A DNA stretch of 64,000 nt from Pelobates cultripes (taxonomy: Eukaryota > Chordata > Amphibia > Anura > Pelobatidae). Location of the stretch: contig OW240916.1 in NCBI GenBank assembly GCA_933207985.1, positions 312,579,498-312,643,497 of the forward strand. Direction: 5' to 3'. The position numbers and the translations under genes are program-made. This document shows positions 54,381 to 64,000 of the stretch, one piece after another (positions within the stretch are counted from its first letter, which is position 1; each line of letters starts with the position of its first letter). The notes beneath the pieces are model-generated. The model was given only the letters and a program-made list of their open reading frames with translations, made no database searches and was not told the DNA's origin.

Positions 54381-56284
54381 TCTATAGTTTTAATAAAGGA
54401 TAAGTCTACATATGTATAGAAGATTTGCCATCACATCCAGATAGAGAGTATCAATGGATCCAATCTTAAAGCTGGATGTATAGCTGCAAGAGGAAATGAC
54501 ACAACGGAATACTCCAGTATGTCACGTTCGGTCGGACTAGGATAGGTCTTTACCCTTAAACAAGATGGAGGATGGAGTACAGGAAGTGACACAATCCAGG
54601 ACGTCACCTCACTTCCGGATCAGTAGTGCAATGATAATCCTCCACAGATGGTTGAAACTTCCTCCCTCCAGAACTCTGGTCCTTGATTGGTTGAAATTAT
54701 AAGAACGGACCAATGACAGTGAAGACCAGGATATTTAAAGACAACAGGATGAAGCAGGAACTGTATGCCAATTGAGAAAGCCCAGCTGCTTGGGTGAAAA
54801 GCGTCTTGGACAAAGAAGCCCTTTAGGACAATTTGGAACTGTAGTTGATTTGATGAATTCATTATTTTTTATTTTATTTATGTGTGTTTTTATATCACAA
54901 AGTTAATAAATCCCTTTTAAAGTCCATTCTGGATCCACCAGCTACCAGCTGCTAAAGAAGGGTAGGGCCCCCTTTACAGGCACTCAAGTGGTTGTACTCA
55001 GAGCCAGGTTTTATTGGCTCTGAATAAGGTGAGCAAAATTGCACTTTTTATATATTTTATGCCAAGACATACTACACTAGAAGGCTGTCTGCTTCCTGTC
55101 AGTCATTTTATATCTCCTTTTCCTGAGTATATGTTCCCCTGGGAGTGAAGAGGTATAGTGTCACCATACAACACTGCTGCTGATGTGAGTTGAGCCTGTC
55201 CCTTCTGAGGCTCTTATCCATGTGAGTGGACACACACTACTTGTTAAGATCCCTACCTGTATACACAGATTTACGCTATATTATTATTTTTCCTCTTTTT
55301 CCTATATGTCAACATTTGATATTGACTATACGCTTGGGGTAATTGTATACCTCCTATCTATATTCATTGCTCCACTTTGTACCTAGGATAAGAATTGGGT
55401 TTGTCCTTGATTCTTGCTATTATTCTTACAATATTATCAAGCTCCTTATACACAGAGTTATATCTTGATATACACAATACAAATTGGATTGCAAATAATC
55501 TGTAACACCTGTTCTAAAATGAAAAAGGTGAATGCATCTAAGCCTATATTTGCCCTGTGGTTCAGGCAGTCCAGATATTACAATAGACATCTGAAGTGGA
55601 AGGTTTTCTGGCTATGACATTTACTGAAAAGGCCCTCAGAGAAGAGTGTTTCCTATTCAATATTGAGATTCTGAATCTGAACTCTTCTGGAGAAGCGATA
55701 GCACCTATATAGGAGATGTCAAGACTGAGGAAGTTCTCATGAACGTTCAGAGGCCAGTCTTGTCAAGAAAGGGAACCGAGATTTCTTTGGCTAATAAAGG
55801 AAACTTGCTTTGACAAGATTCATTTGAGGAAAGATGTATCTGCGACTGAAATCCCATCTTTTTGTTTGACCATTATAACCCATTGCTGCTAGAGTAGATC
55901 ACAAAGTCCAAAATAGAGGAACCTTTTTTTAATGGCTGAAGCCATCTGCAAGTCAGTGCTAGAAAAACATCCTTCAGTACCTGTGTATCTTTGATTCAAG
56001 AAATATATTATTGGCTGCAAGATCTGGGGCTAACAATCCTTCTGTGTTAATTTCACCCTCTTTCATCAAACAATGTTAGTAACTAGGTATTAAACGTTAA
56101 GAATAAATAAATATGTAAAGTAAAAAAAATATGTATGATGGGAACAAGCACTACCCTTTCTAAATATTAGTTCTGTTGACTTGCCATATGTAAATAACGT
56201 ATTTTAGCATTTCGATCGTCATTTGTTTGTTTATTCAACGTCTCCTGTTTGCTGGTAAGGAATTGTTGGGATTTACTATTGTGC
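54381..56284. other. Unassigned DNA containing a retroelement-like 3' segment
   Basis: Around 54700-55250 the sequence resembles Penelope 3' untranslated DNA, with the hairpin motif at 54770-54810 reported separately. No coding frame is supported. Confidence 0.35.
54770..54810 (+). ncRNA. Possible decayed hammerhead-ribozyme motif
   Basis: TTGAGAAAG is followed by a stem CCCA...TGGG with loop GCTGCT, then TGAAAAGCG. The layout is that of a hammerhead core (CUGAUGA, stem II, GAAA), with the first box mutated. A similar order appears at 56721 and partly at 22600, suggesting a shared retroelement source. Confidence 0.4.
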
Positions 56285-56666
56285 CACACTATTTTAGTTT
56301 TAATATTTATAAAGTGCCAGCAAATTCTGTTGGGCTATACTATAGGTGGGCTAACAAACAAGTAGTTGCAACAAGACAAGTTGGACGTACAGCGTATAGG
56401 AATGGTGCTGTGGGGCCAAGTTCAAACAAGCTTACATTCTAAAGAGATTGGGGTAGCATGACACAATTGGCAAGGGTAAGATGTTTTTTCAAGTACAGGA
56501 AATGCAGGTTGCTAGAAGTGTTTAAGATGACACAGTTGCAGTAGAGGATGGGTTACTAAGGTGCGGGGAGGAAATGCTGTTAACAGTTTAATTGATATGC
56601 CTTTTTGAAGAAGTGGGTTTTTAGTGATTTTCTGAAGGAATGAAGACTGGGTGAGAGTCTAATGGA

Positions 56667-57500
56667 CAAACGGTGGTGGGTTCAGCGCTTGGTGATCAAT
56701 AGAAAGCTAAAAAACTGCCAGTTGATAAAGCCCTGGGTGGTGAAACACATTTTGGCTATTTTAACAATTTTTATGTGTACTATTAAATGAATATTGGCTA
56801 TTATTTTATTTGCCATATACCTTTTACTTTATTTTACTTTTTAGAATTTTATTTTATTTTAACCTGGTCAGCCATTACATCAAATAACTCACTCGCTCAA
56901 GAATCTCAGGTGGGGATTATACCACCTACGCTATTATAGTGAGCAGTAGATCCTGCTCACTTAAATGTGAGTATTCTATGTTTCTATACCTACCTGCCTT
57001 AACACTAAAACAGTGAGCACTATATTTGGTTTTATTTTTGAGGACTTCCTCTGTTTGTCAACACCTATATCCTACCAGTGGGGGATAAACGCCACTGAAC
57101 GCCAGTCATACCTGAGCTAGTTCTAGCTCTCCAATAGGTGAGTTTAATACCTTCCTGATTTGCAATTTTTCTTTCCACATGACTTTCAGTTGCAGTCTGC
57201 ACTATTGGTACTTTCCCTTTATTTTTACATATCTCCATCTGGACCAAGAGAATCTGATCACTTCTACAACCTACAGAGATCTACACTACACTCAAATTCC
57301 TGCAAGTGGACTTGGCCTTCTATATGTCCATTTTTTTCGGGACTATTATCTATCTTACTTTATTTTGATATATGTAAGTGCATTTCACCCACTCAAGAAT
57401 GTATTGCGGTGTTATTATCCCCTTTTATTTCTGCTGTCTATTTTTGGTTTTATTATACTTTTTATAGGTTAGAGTGGTGCGACCTATAACTTTTATTTTC
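56667..57500 (+). mobile_element. 834-bp insertion with 14-bp target duplication (Penelope-like 3' end?)
   Basis: GAGAGTCTAATGGA occurs at 56653-56666 and again at 57501-57514, exactly bracketing the segment within the LINE. A duplication of this length fits retrotransposition, and the insert has no terminal inverted repeat. Near its left end lies TTGATAAAGCC...GGTGAAACACAT, like 54770 and 22600, so a 5'-truncated Penelope-like element is the best guess. Its open frames show no known domain. Confidence 0.6.
56721..56757 (+). ncRNA. Possible decayed hammerhead-ribozyme motif
   Basis: GTTGATAAAGCC, a short G-rich return strand (GGGTGGT) and GAAACACAT give the hammerhead layout with two changes in the CUGAUGA box and an intact GAAA. 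The stem is weak (G-U pairs). It is probably inactive and lies at one end of the 834-bp insertion. Confidence 0.4.
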
Positions 57501-57640
57501 GAGAGTCTAATGGAGCAGTGAAGGGAAGGGAGTTCCATAGGAACGGTGCAGCCCTAGAGAAGTTTCAAAGTCAGAGGTGTGAGTACGAACAGAAGATAGA
57601 CTCAGGTCTTCGGCAGAGCATTGGAGCCTGGTTTATGCTT

Positions 57641-57811
57641 AAAGGATTTTTCCAAGCACCATAACACATACACCTTGTTATGTTATGTTATGGTGCAACA
57701 AAGTTCATTTTTCCCTTACAGCACAAATTTATCTATAACTCAATGGGCAAAAATCTCTGCAGATATAAGTCCATTCCCTCACTGACAGAAATCACAGGAG
57801 GAACTCATCTG
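57641..57811. other. Short unassigned stretch
   Basis: A possible T2-like left end (TTAAAGGATTTTTCCAAGC) lies at 57631. No matching right end was found before the Tc1-like copy. Confidence 0.3.
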
Positions 57812-59348
57812 TTGTATTTTTGAGGATTAATTTTATTATTGAACAACAACCATGTTCTCAATGAACCCAAAAAACTCATTAATATCAAAGCTGAATATTT
57901 TTGGAAGTAGTTTTTAGTTTGTTTTTAGTTATAGCTATGTTAGGGGGATATCTGTGTGTGCAGGTGACTATTACTGTGCATAATTATTAGGCAACTTAAC
58001 AAAAAACAAATATATACCCATTTCAATTATTTATTATTACCAGTGAAACCAATATAACATCTCAACATTCACAAATATACATTTCTGACATTCAAAAACA
58101 AAACAAAAACAAATCAGTGACCAATATAGCCACCTTTCTTTGCAAGGACACTCAAAAGCCTGCCATCCATGGATTCTGTCAGTGTTTTGATCTGTTCACC
58201 ATCAACATTGCGTGCAGCAGCAACCACAGCCTCCCAGACACTGTTCAGAGAGGTGTACTGTTTTCCCTCCTTGTAAATCTCACATTTAATGATGGACCAC
58301 AGGTTCTCAATGGGGTTCAGATCAGGTGAACAAGGAGGCCATGTCATTAGATTTTCTTCTTTTATACCCTTTCTTGCCAGCCACGCTGTGGAGTACTTGG
58401 ACGCGTGTGATGGAACATTGTCCTGCATGAAAATCATGTTTTTCTTGAAGGATGCAGACTTCTTCCTGTACCACTGCTTGAAGAAGGTGTCTTCCAGGTA
58501 CTGGCAGTAGGACTGGGAGTTGAGTTTGACTCCATCCTCAACCCGAAAAGGCCCCACAAGCTCATCTTTGATGATACCAGCCCAAACCAGTACTCCACCT
58601 CCACCTTGCTGGCGTCTGAGTCGGACTGGAGCTCTCTGCCCTTTACCAATCCAGCCACGGGCCCATCCATCTGGCCCATCAAGACTCACTCTCATTTCAT
58701 CAGTCCATAAAACCTTAGAAAAATCAGTCTTGAGATATTTCTTGGCCCAGTCTTGGCGTTTCAGCTTGTGTGTCTTGTTCAGTGGTGGTCGTCTTTCAGC
58801 CTTTCTTACCTTGGCCATGTCTCTGAGTATTGCACACCTTGTGCTTTTGGGCACTCCAGTGATGTTGCAGCTCTGAAATATGGCCAAACTGGTGGCAAGT
58901 GGCATCGTGGCAGCTGCACGCTTGACTTTTCTCAGTTCATGGGCAGTTATTTTGCGCCTTGGTTTTTCCACATGCTTCTTGCGACCCTGTTGACTATTTT
59001 GAATGAAACGCTTGATTGTTCGATGATCACGCTTCAGAAGCTTTGCAATTTTAAGAGTGCTGCATCCCTCTGCAAGATATCTCACTATTTTTGACTTTTC
59101 TGAGCCTGTCAAGTCCTTCTTTTGACCCATTTTGCCAAAGGAAAGGAAGTTGCCTAATAATTATGCACACCTGATATAGGGTGTTGATGTCATTAGACCA
59201 CACCCCTTCTCATTACAGAGATGCACATCACCTAATATGCTTAATTGGTATTAGGCTTTCGAGCCTATACAGCTTGGAGTAAGACAACATGCATAAAGAG
59301 GATGATGTGGTCAAAATACTCATTTGCCTAATAATTCTGCACTCCCTG
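57812..59348 (-). mobile_element. Tc1-like DD37E transposon, second copy, one terminus lost
   Basis: It is the reverse complement of 48816-50375 with very few differences. The 5' terminus is intact (GAATTATTAGGCAAATG on the minus strand; CACTCCCTG then TA at 59349). At the other side homology stops at TTGTATTTTTGAGG, so the outermost ~25 bp terminal repeat is gone and no TA border is seen. The internal repeat copy (TGCATAATTATTAGGCAA) remains. Confidence 0.9.
58114..59130 (-). CDS. Tc1-like transposase (DD37E), second copy
   Basis: 338 intact residues, identical to the 49 kb protein apart from H53 and R125. D144, D237 and E275 are conserved. Histidine 53 falls in the basic stretch after the first DNA-binding domain and R125 in the linker before the catalytic core, so neither hits the triad. 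At least one silent difference is seen (an ACC/ACT threonine codon near residue 62). The gene could still supply transposase even though its own element lacks one outer terminus. Confidence 0.92.
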   Translation of the reverse strand: MGQKKDLTGSEKSKIVRYLAEGCSTLKIAKLLKRDHRTIKRFIQNSQQGRKKHVEKPRRKITAHELRKVKRAAATMPLATSLAIFQSCNITGVPKSTRCAILRDMAKVRKAERRPPLNKTHKLKRQDWAKKYLKTDFSKVLWTDEMRVSLDGPDGWARGWIGKGQRAPVRLRRQQGGGGVLVWAGIIKDELVGPFRVEDGVKLNSQSYCQYLEDTFFKQWYRKKSASFKKNMIFMQDNVPSHASKYSTAWLARKGIKEENLMTWPPCSPDLNPIENLWSIIKCEIYKEGKQYTSLNSVWEAVVAAARNVDGEQIKTLTESMDGRLLSVLAKKGGYIGH

Positions 59349-59350
59349 TA

Positions 59351-60060
59351 ATGCGTTATCTATATAACAAATTAAACAATGCTTAGAGTGTCCCTTTTAT
59401 TCTAAATGGTATTGCTTGCTGTTGACACTCCTCAATACTCAATATATTCTGCCTTTTCCTGTTGTTGGATAGAAATGGAGACCGAAATATCAGCTTGTCA
59501 CTCGTTTTTAACTAGGTTATAAAGGGTAATAGCTCATGACTCATTTATTAAGAATAAAAATGTGATATAAAGTTGAATAATACTTCTGAGGCAAAAAAAA
59601 GGTATTTATAGTTAAATTATACACCAATTATTCATTCACTGACATTGTCACAGTTAGATAAGCAGACATTATTTTCAAGTAGAACTTCCTGTGCATGCTG
59701 AAATTAGGCTCTCCATTCATATAATGCTGAGAGCAACAATTATTACGATGACAGGCCAGGCTGTATGACCTGTTGTTTATTTAATGTGGTTTATTTAGAT
59801 AATGTATGTATATATATATGCAGTAGACTACAAATTAATAAACAATAAAAACTGTACATATCCCTTTCACCCCATCTTCTATATTTAGCCCTAACACACA
59901 CTGTACTAGTGAAACAGCAATATATATTTACCAAGAGAACATTTGGTAAGAGAATGGCAATCCGCTGCAAAGTTAAAGTAGGATCTCAAAGATGAATTAC
60001 CAAGTTTTGTAGGTTTTATTAGGTATTATACACATGTTTTTGTTCATCTTAGGTTCTAGG
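59351..60060. other. Unassigned AT-rich DNA
   Basis: No transposon ends, coding exon or RNA gene is recognised. Confidence 0.35.
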
Positions 60061-60640
60061 CTGTCCCACTCACTCACACACAGCACCCATCACTCACACC
60101 CACTGCACCACCTTACACCCACTGCACCACTACATCCCTTATACACAATGCATTCCAGACACACACTGCACCACCTACACACACACTATATCACTTATAC
60201 ATAATCTGGATACCCTACACACACTAGATCTTCTATACACAGAATAGTGTGTGTTTGTGTGTAATGTGTGTGTGTGTATGTATAGTATGTATCTGTGTGT
60301 GTATGCGTATGTGTGTAGTGTGTGCATCTGTCTCTGTGTAGTGTGTGTATGTGTCAGTGTCTGTATGTGTCCCTGTTAGTGTGTATGTCTGTGTATCTGC
60401 AGGTATGTGTGTACATCTGTATGTATGCCAATATCTGTGTGTCAGTGTTTGATACATATACAGACATGCATGCAGATGCACAGACACACTGATACACATG
60501 CAGATATACAGACACACAGAAACAAACACTGCCACACGTGTAGATACATAGACCAACAGATACAATTACTGATGCATATACAGACACACAGAAACAAACA
60601 CTTACACACATGCATGTGCACAGACACAGTATATAGGTAA
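60061..60640. repeat. CA/GT-rich simple-repeat region
   Basis: CACCCACTGCACCAC-type units (60070-60240) turn into GTGTGTGTATGTGT (60240-60430) and then ACACAGAMACAAACACT-type units (60460-60630). Long open frames here are simple-sequence artefacts. Confidence 0.8.
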
Positions 60641-61139
60641 GTGTATTGGCTGCAGTGTACACACAGACACACACTACATCACCAACACATACAGACATAT
60701 ACTACATACCGAGCACACACACACATACTACATCTCCAGCACACACACACAGACACATACTACATCCCCAGCACACACACAGACGTATACTACATCCCCA
60801 GCACACACACACAGACGTATACTACATCCCCAGCACACACACACAGATGTATACTACATCCCCAGCACACACACAGACGTATACAACATCCCCAGCACAC
60901 ACACAGACACATACTACATCCCCAGCACACACAGACATTTACTACATTCCAGCCCACACACAGACACATACTACATTCCCAGCACACACAGACGTATACT
61001 ACATCCCCAGCACACACACAGACACACATTACATCCCCAGCACACATAGAGACACACACTTCATCCCCAGTACACACACAGACACAAACTTCATCCACAG
61101 CAAACACACAGACACATATCATCCCCAGCACACAGCTGG
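60641..61139. repeat. Minisatellite, ~30-34 bp unit
   Basis: About 14-15 copies of a unit of the form CACACAGACRTATACTACAT followed by CCCCAGCACA, with later variants TTCATCCCCAGTACACAC. It continues at 61364-61435 after the LINE insertion. The 174- and 188-codon frames through it result from the unit and are not genes. Confidence 0.9.
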
Positions 61140-61363
61140 ACATAGAAACATGGGATGTGAAGGCAGATAAGAACCATTCGGCCCATCTAGTCTGCCCAAT
61201 TTTTTAAAATACTTTCATTAGTCCCTGGCCTTATCTTATAGTTAGGATAGCCTTATGCCTATCCCAGGCATGCTTAAACTCCTTTACTGTGTTAACCTCT
61301 ACCACTTCAGCTGGAAGGCTATTCCATGCATCCACTACCCTCTCAGTAAAGCAATACTTCTGG
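61140..61363 (-). mobile_element. CR1-like LINE 3' end inserted in minisatellite
   Basis: It matches 32902-33110 closely (AAGAACCATTCGGCCCATCT, CCTTATGCCTATCCC, TTAACCTCTACCACTTCAGC). The minus strand encodes VVDAWNSLPAEVVEVNTVKE then FKHAWDRHKAILTIR, the end of ORF2. It has an extra ~18 bp (CCAATTTTTTAAAATAC) relative to the other copy. CA-rich repeat resumes on the far side. Confidence 0.75.
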
Positions 61364-61435
61364 ATAGACACACACTTCATTCCCAGTACACACACACATT
61401 TATCGCCAGCACATACACATAGACATACTACCATT

Positions 61436-62150
61436 GCAGAAACATATATGTTTTTGGGGGTGAGGAAGCAGCATTTTATTCTTGGACCCAGGCAGGACAA
61501 TGTCTTGGGCAAACGCTGGGTTTGGTGATGAAAAAATAAAATCAAAAGATACATATTTAATGGATAAGCACTCTTCCCAGGTTAGAAATTCCATGAAAAC
61601 CTTTAACGAGATATATTAGCAATTAGACGTCTTAGGAGGTTGAATGGGGGGTGAAGAAAGTTTACCAAGAATGGGGGTACTATGGACAGGCACGGCTTCC
61701 TTTCCTCATCTACCCCTCGTTTTAATGTTTCATTCATTTTTTGTGGTTCTTGTGTATGTATATTGCTTTAAATATAAAACCTTAATACCAAATGGCAGAT
61801 GATTGTGAAATAGATACAAAATGAATTGAACAAATGTACTATTATATTACGTCCGTAATGATCTGTGACCTTTTTTTTGCAACTAAAATAAATATTAACA
61901 AAACAAAATTTTTCTTAAATTTTGCAGTTTGAGTTGCTTGTTAGATAAATTCCTAATTTCGCACATAAGGATACCAAATCAGGGAGCTTTCTACTAAACA
62001 GTTGAAAGATTCAAACTAAGAAAAAAAAGCTATTTTCTTAATTCTGGTGTTTCAGTTGCTAAGTGAGTAGGTACCTAATTCATTATAACAATCCCGCATA
62101 AGGATACCAAAGAATGTTTCGTTATATGTTCAGATATGTCTTTGTGCACA
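61436..62150. other. Unassigned DNA
   Basis: No transposon ends or coding exon is recognised. Confidence 0.35.
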
Positions 62151-62450
62151 TTATTATATAAAATATGACTATATCAAGGTATTACTCGCTCATCACAACC
62201 ATTGGGTGCTTTCAGTCACATGACCATGCGTGGTAACAATCAGACCAAGTGGAGATATGATGTGAAATGATGATGTATCTGGGGTTCATTATATATGTTA
62301 GTCCAGAGTCAAGTAGACAGCGATTAACAGTTACTCCAGTCATAACCAGATTGGATCAGTTTGAAAGAAAACCCATTTGCAAAATGGAGGAAAACTCCAA
62401 AATATCTGAACCTAAGGAGCACCAGGATGACTTGCCGTAGGTTTATTTAA
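62150..62450 (+). repeat. Diverged direct duplication, copy 1
   Basis: In order: CATGACCATGCGTGGTAACA, CAGACCAAG, ATGATGTATCTGG, AGTCCAGAG, GATTAACAGTTACTCCAGTC, ATAACCAGATTGGATCAGTT and AAAATGGAGGAAA. The same order recurs at 63400-63730. An ATG at 62384 opens an 18-codon frame ending at TAG (62438-62440). Confidence 0.65.
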
Positions 62451-62939
62451 AATAGTTTATTTTATATTTTACTAATGTAATCATCTAGGTAGAAGGTAAA
62501 TTAATAGGTAACTGCTTGTATGATAGTCCAGATAATATATATATATAATTTAACAGGTTAGAACATTATAACCTCAGCCTTACTGGATACTATCAGAGCT
62601 ATAATCATTATTTTAATACTAATACTAATACTACTAATAATATAATCATTATTTTAATGCTAATCTCACTGACTGAAATTATTTTTACAATTAGTAATAT
62701 AAAGTATTCAATGTAGATAAGGATTAGTTTAACAATTATCCAATGTTTAAAACAATCAGTGCACGAGGTCTATTCTGTAAAGCCTAGAATGTTTGCCTAA
62801 TTGAGGAAAATGATTAAAATAATTAACAAAGTGTCGAATTCAGCAGGAATAGTTTTAAGAGCCATCTCCACTGGGTAATAACAGGGTTTGGGGGGTGGGG
62901 GGAGAATTTACAGTTGGAATATCGATTATTATAATAATT

Positions 62940-63310
62940 GCCCATTGTTGCGAAAGCCGCCTCGCCACTGGACATTGGAGAGGCCTGGCTGCCCGCCTCC
63001 TACCTGCTGACTATGGCCCCTGGTGAATTTATGGGTTTGGAATGCAATATTTGGGCATGTGGTATTTTATATTGCTGCTACTGGCCCTTTAAGGGCCATC
63101 CGTGGACATATTATGACTTTTTGGGAACAATATCCCTTTAAGACTTTGTAGCAGATTACAGTAAGGATGTCTTTTATATTATGTATGTTTCTGTGTGTTC
63201 GGCTAAATTGTATATGTATATGCAGCATTCCCCTGATTGTTCGGTAGAATCACTCCATTCATTATATTGGGTGAAACTACCGAACAACCAGACCACCCAT
63301 TTATTCCAAA
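62940..63310 (+). repeat. Dispersed repeat (possible LTR) between the duplicated blocks
   Basis: It is homologous to the minus strand of 50451-50890. It includes GGCCCTTTAAGGGCC, and a GTTCGGTAG / CTACCGAAC inverted pair at about 63239-63286. No TG...CA borders could be fixed. Confidence 0.45.
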
Positions 63311-63399
63311 ATACATGACTTCTTCCAACAATAGAAGCAGGAGCACAGAATGATTCAATACATATACAATGTGTCTCCATGCACTATGTTATATAGAAT

Positions 63400-63730
63400 A
63401 TGTTTCATTATTAAAGTATCATTGGTCATCAGAACCTCTGGATGCTTGCAGCTAGCTGACCATGCTTGTACATCGCGCTCTACCTACAGCAGGCGTTGCC
63501 GAGCAACAGACCAAGCAAACTGATGTAAAGTGTAATTATTATACAAAATATAATGTATCTGGGTTAATTATCTGGTATATCCAGTGCTGAATAGTCAGTG
63601 ATTAAACATTATTCCAGTGATAACCGGATTTGATTAATTTGAAAGAAAGGCAGTGTTTAAAATGGAGGAAATCTCTGAATTATGTGAACCTGAGGGGCAA
63701 CAAAATGATTTACTGTAGATTTATATAAAA
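63400..63730 (+). repeat. Diverged direct duplication, copy 2
   Basis: Matches 62150-62450 in block order (GACCATGC, CAGACCAAG, AATGTATCTGGG, GATTAAACATTATTCCAGTG, ATAACCGGATTTGATTAATT, AAAATGGAGGAAA). The ATG at 63662 opens an 18-codon frame ending at TAG (63716-63718), the same length as in copy 1. Confidence 0.65.
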
Positions 63731-64000
63731 TATATTGTAATGATATTGTTAGAACTTAAACCCCCTTTTAACTAGACGCAATTAATTTAAAGAAATAACT
63801 AAATGACTGCACATTCGTGCATCCAATTCTATATTACGATTACTGGGTGATAATTTGTAAGGGTGATTTTCATTTCAGTGTTTACTATTTAAATTGTGGA
63901 CTTGTGGGACACTATCAGAGCTTTGTTTGTTAAATGAAAGCTAATTTCATTACTGAAAAGCACCTCTACATTCAGTTAGACCTGGAAGTTAATCAGCCTA

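Larger units (their letters stand above)
56285..57640 (-). mobile_element. L2-like LINE 3' portion, antisense, second copy, split
   Basis: 56310-56660 matches the first antisense LINE 3' UTR (GGTGGGCTAACAAACAAG, GACAAGTTGGACGTACAG, AACAGTTTAATTGATATGCC), but with a single unit where the first copy has an array. The match resumes at 57501 (GGAACGGTGCAGCCCTAGAG, GGTCTTCGGCAGAGC), which is the coding C-terminus on the minus strand. The gap between is the 834-bp insertion. Confidence 0.75.

Noticed and set aside
60641..61207. Histidine/threonine-rich frames of 174 and 188 codons
   Set aside because: Simple-sequence artefact of the CACACAGACA minisatellite, open on several frames at once.

Overview
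The window looks like vertebrate nuclear DNA, most likely from a frog or another amphibian. It is AT-rich, with no operons and no recognisable host exon. It carries a repeat mix typical of amphibian genomes: T2-type MITEs (TTAAAGG ends), DIRS tyrosine-recombinase retrotransposons, Penelope-like, L2-like and CR1-like LINE remnants, several Tc1/mariner groups, hAT elements, and long minisatellites. The species call is inference from repeat content only.

Layout. 0-2.2 kb: unique-looking AT-rich DNA and a foldback element. 2.2-5.95 kb: an antisense L2-like LINE whose 3' untranslated region has expanded into a ~3.2 kb array of a 68-bp unit. 6.0-8.0 kb: a probable hAT element carrying a T2 MITE and a G-rich minisatellite. 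8.8-12.5 kb: two more T2 MITEs flanking a 68-bp minisatellite with a 342-bp higher-order period. 14-26 kb: Tc1, mariner and Penelope remnants, foldbacks and much unassigned DNA. 26.9-29.9 kb: a decayed DIRS element. 32.9-41.4 kb: a three-level nest in which a CR1-like LINE was split by a TTAA-flanked DNA element, which was then split by an almost complete DIRS element (gag, pol, tyrosine recombinase, inverted terminal repeats and internal complementary region). 42-47 kb: Tc1 and L2-like remnants. 48.8-50.4 and 57.8-59.3 kb: two nearly identical Tc1-like elements in opposite orientation, each with an intact 338-aa DD37E transposase. 52.6-54.4 kb: a hAT inside a hAT, both with perfect 8-bp target duplications. 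56.3-57.6 kb: a second antisense L2-like copy split by an 834-bp insert with a 14-bp duplication. 60-61.4 kb: CA-rich minisatellite split by a CR1-like 3' end. 62.1-63.8 kb: a direct duplication with a matched 18-codon reading frame in each copy.

The only proteins that look potentially functional are the two Tc1-like transposases and, apart from two single-base frame breaks in pol, those of the DIRS element. The most notable points are the DIRS element (two intron-like segments at the start of gag; pol broken in two homopolymer runs while an alternative frame stays open for over 600 codons), the datable nested insertions, and hairpin-plus-GAAA motifs that may be decayed Penelope hammerhead ribozymes.
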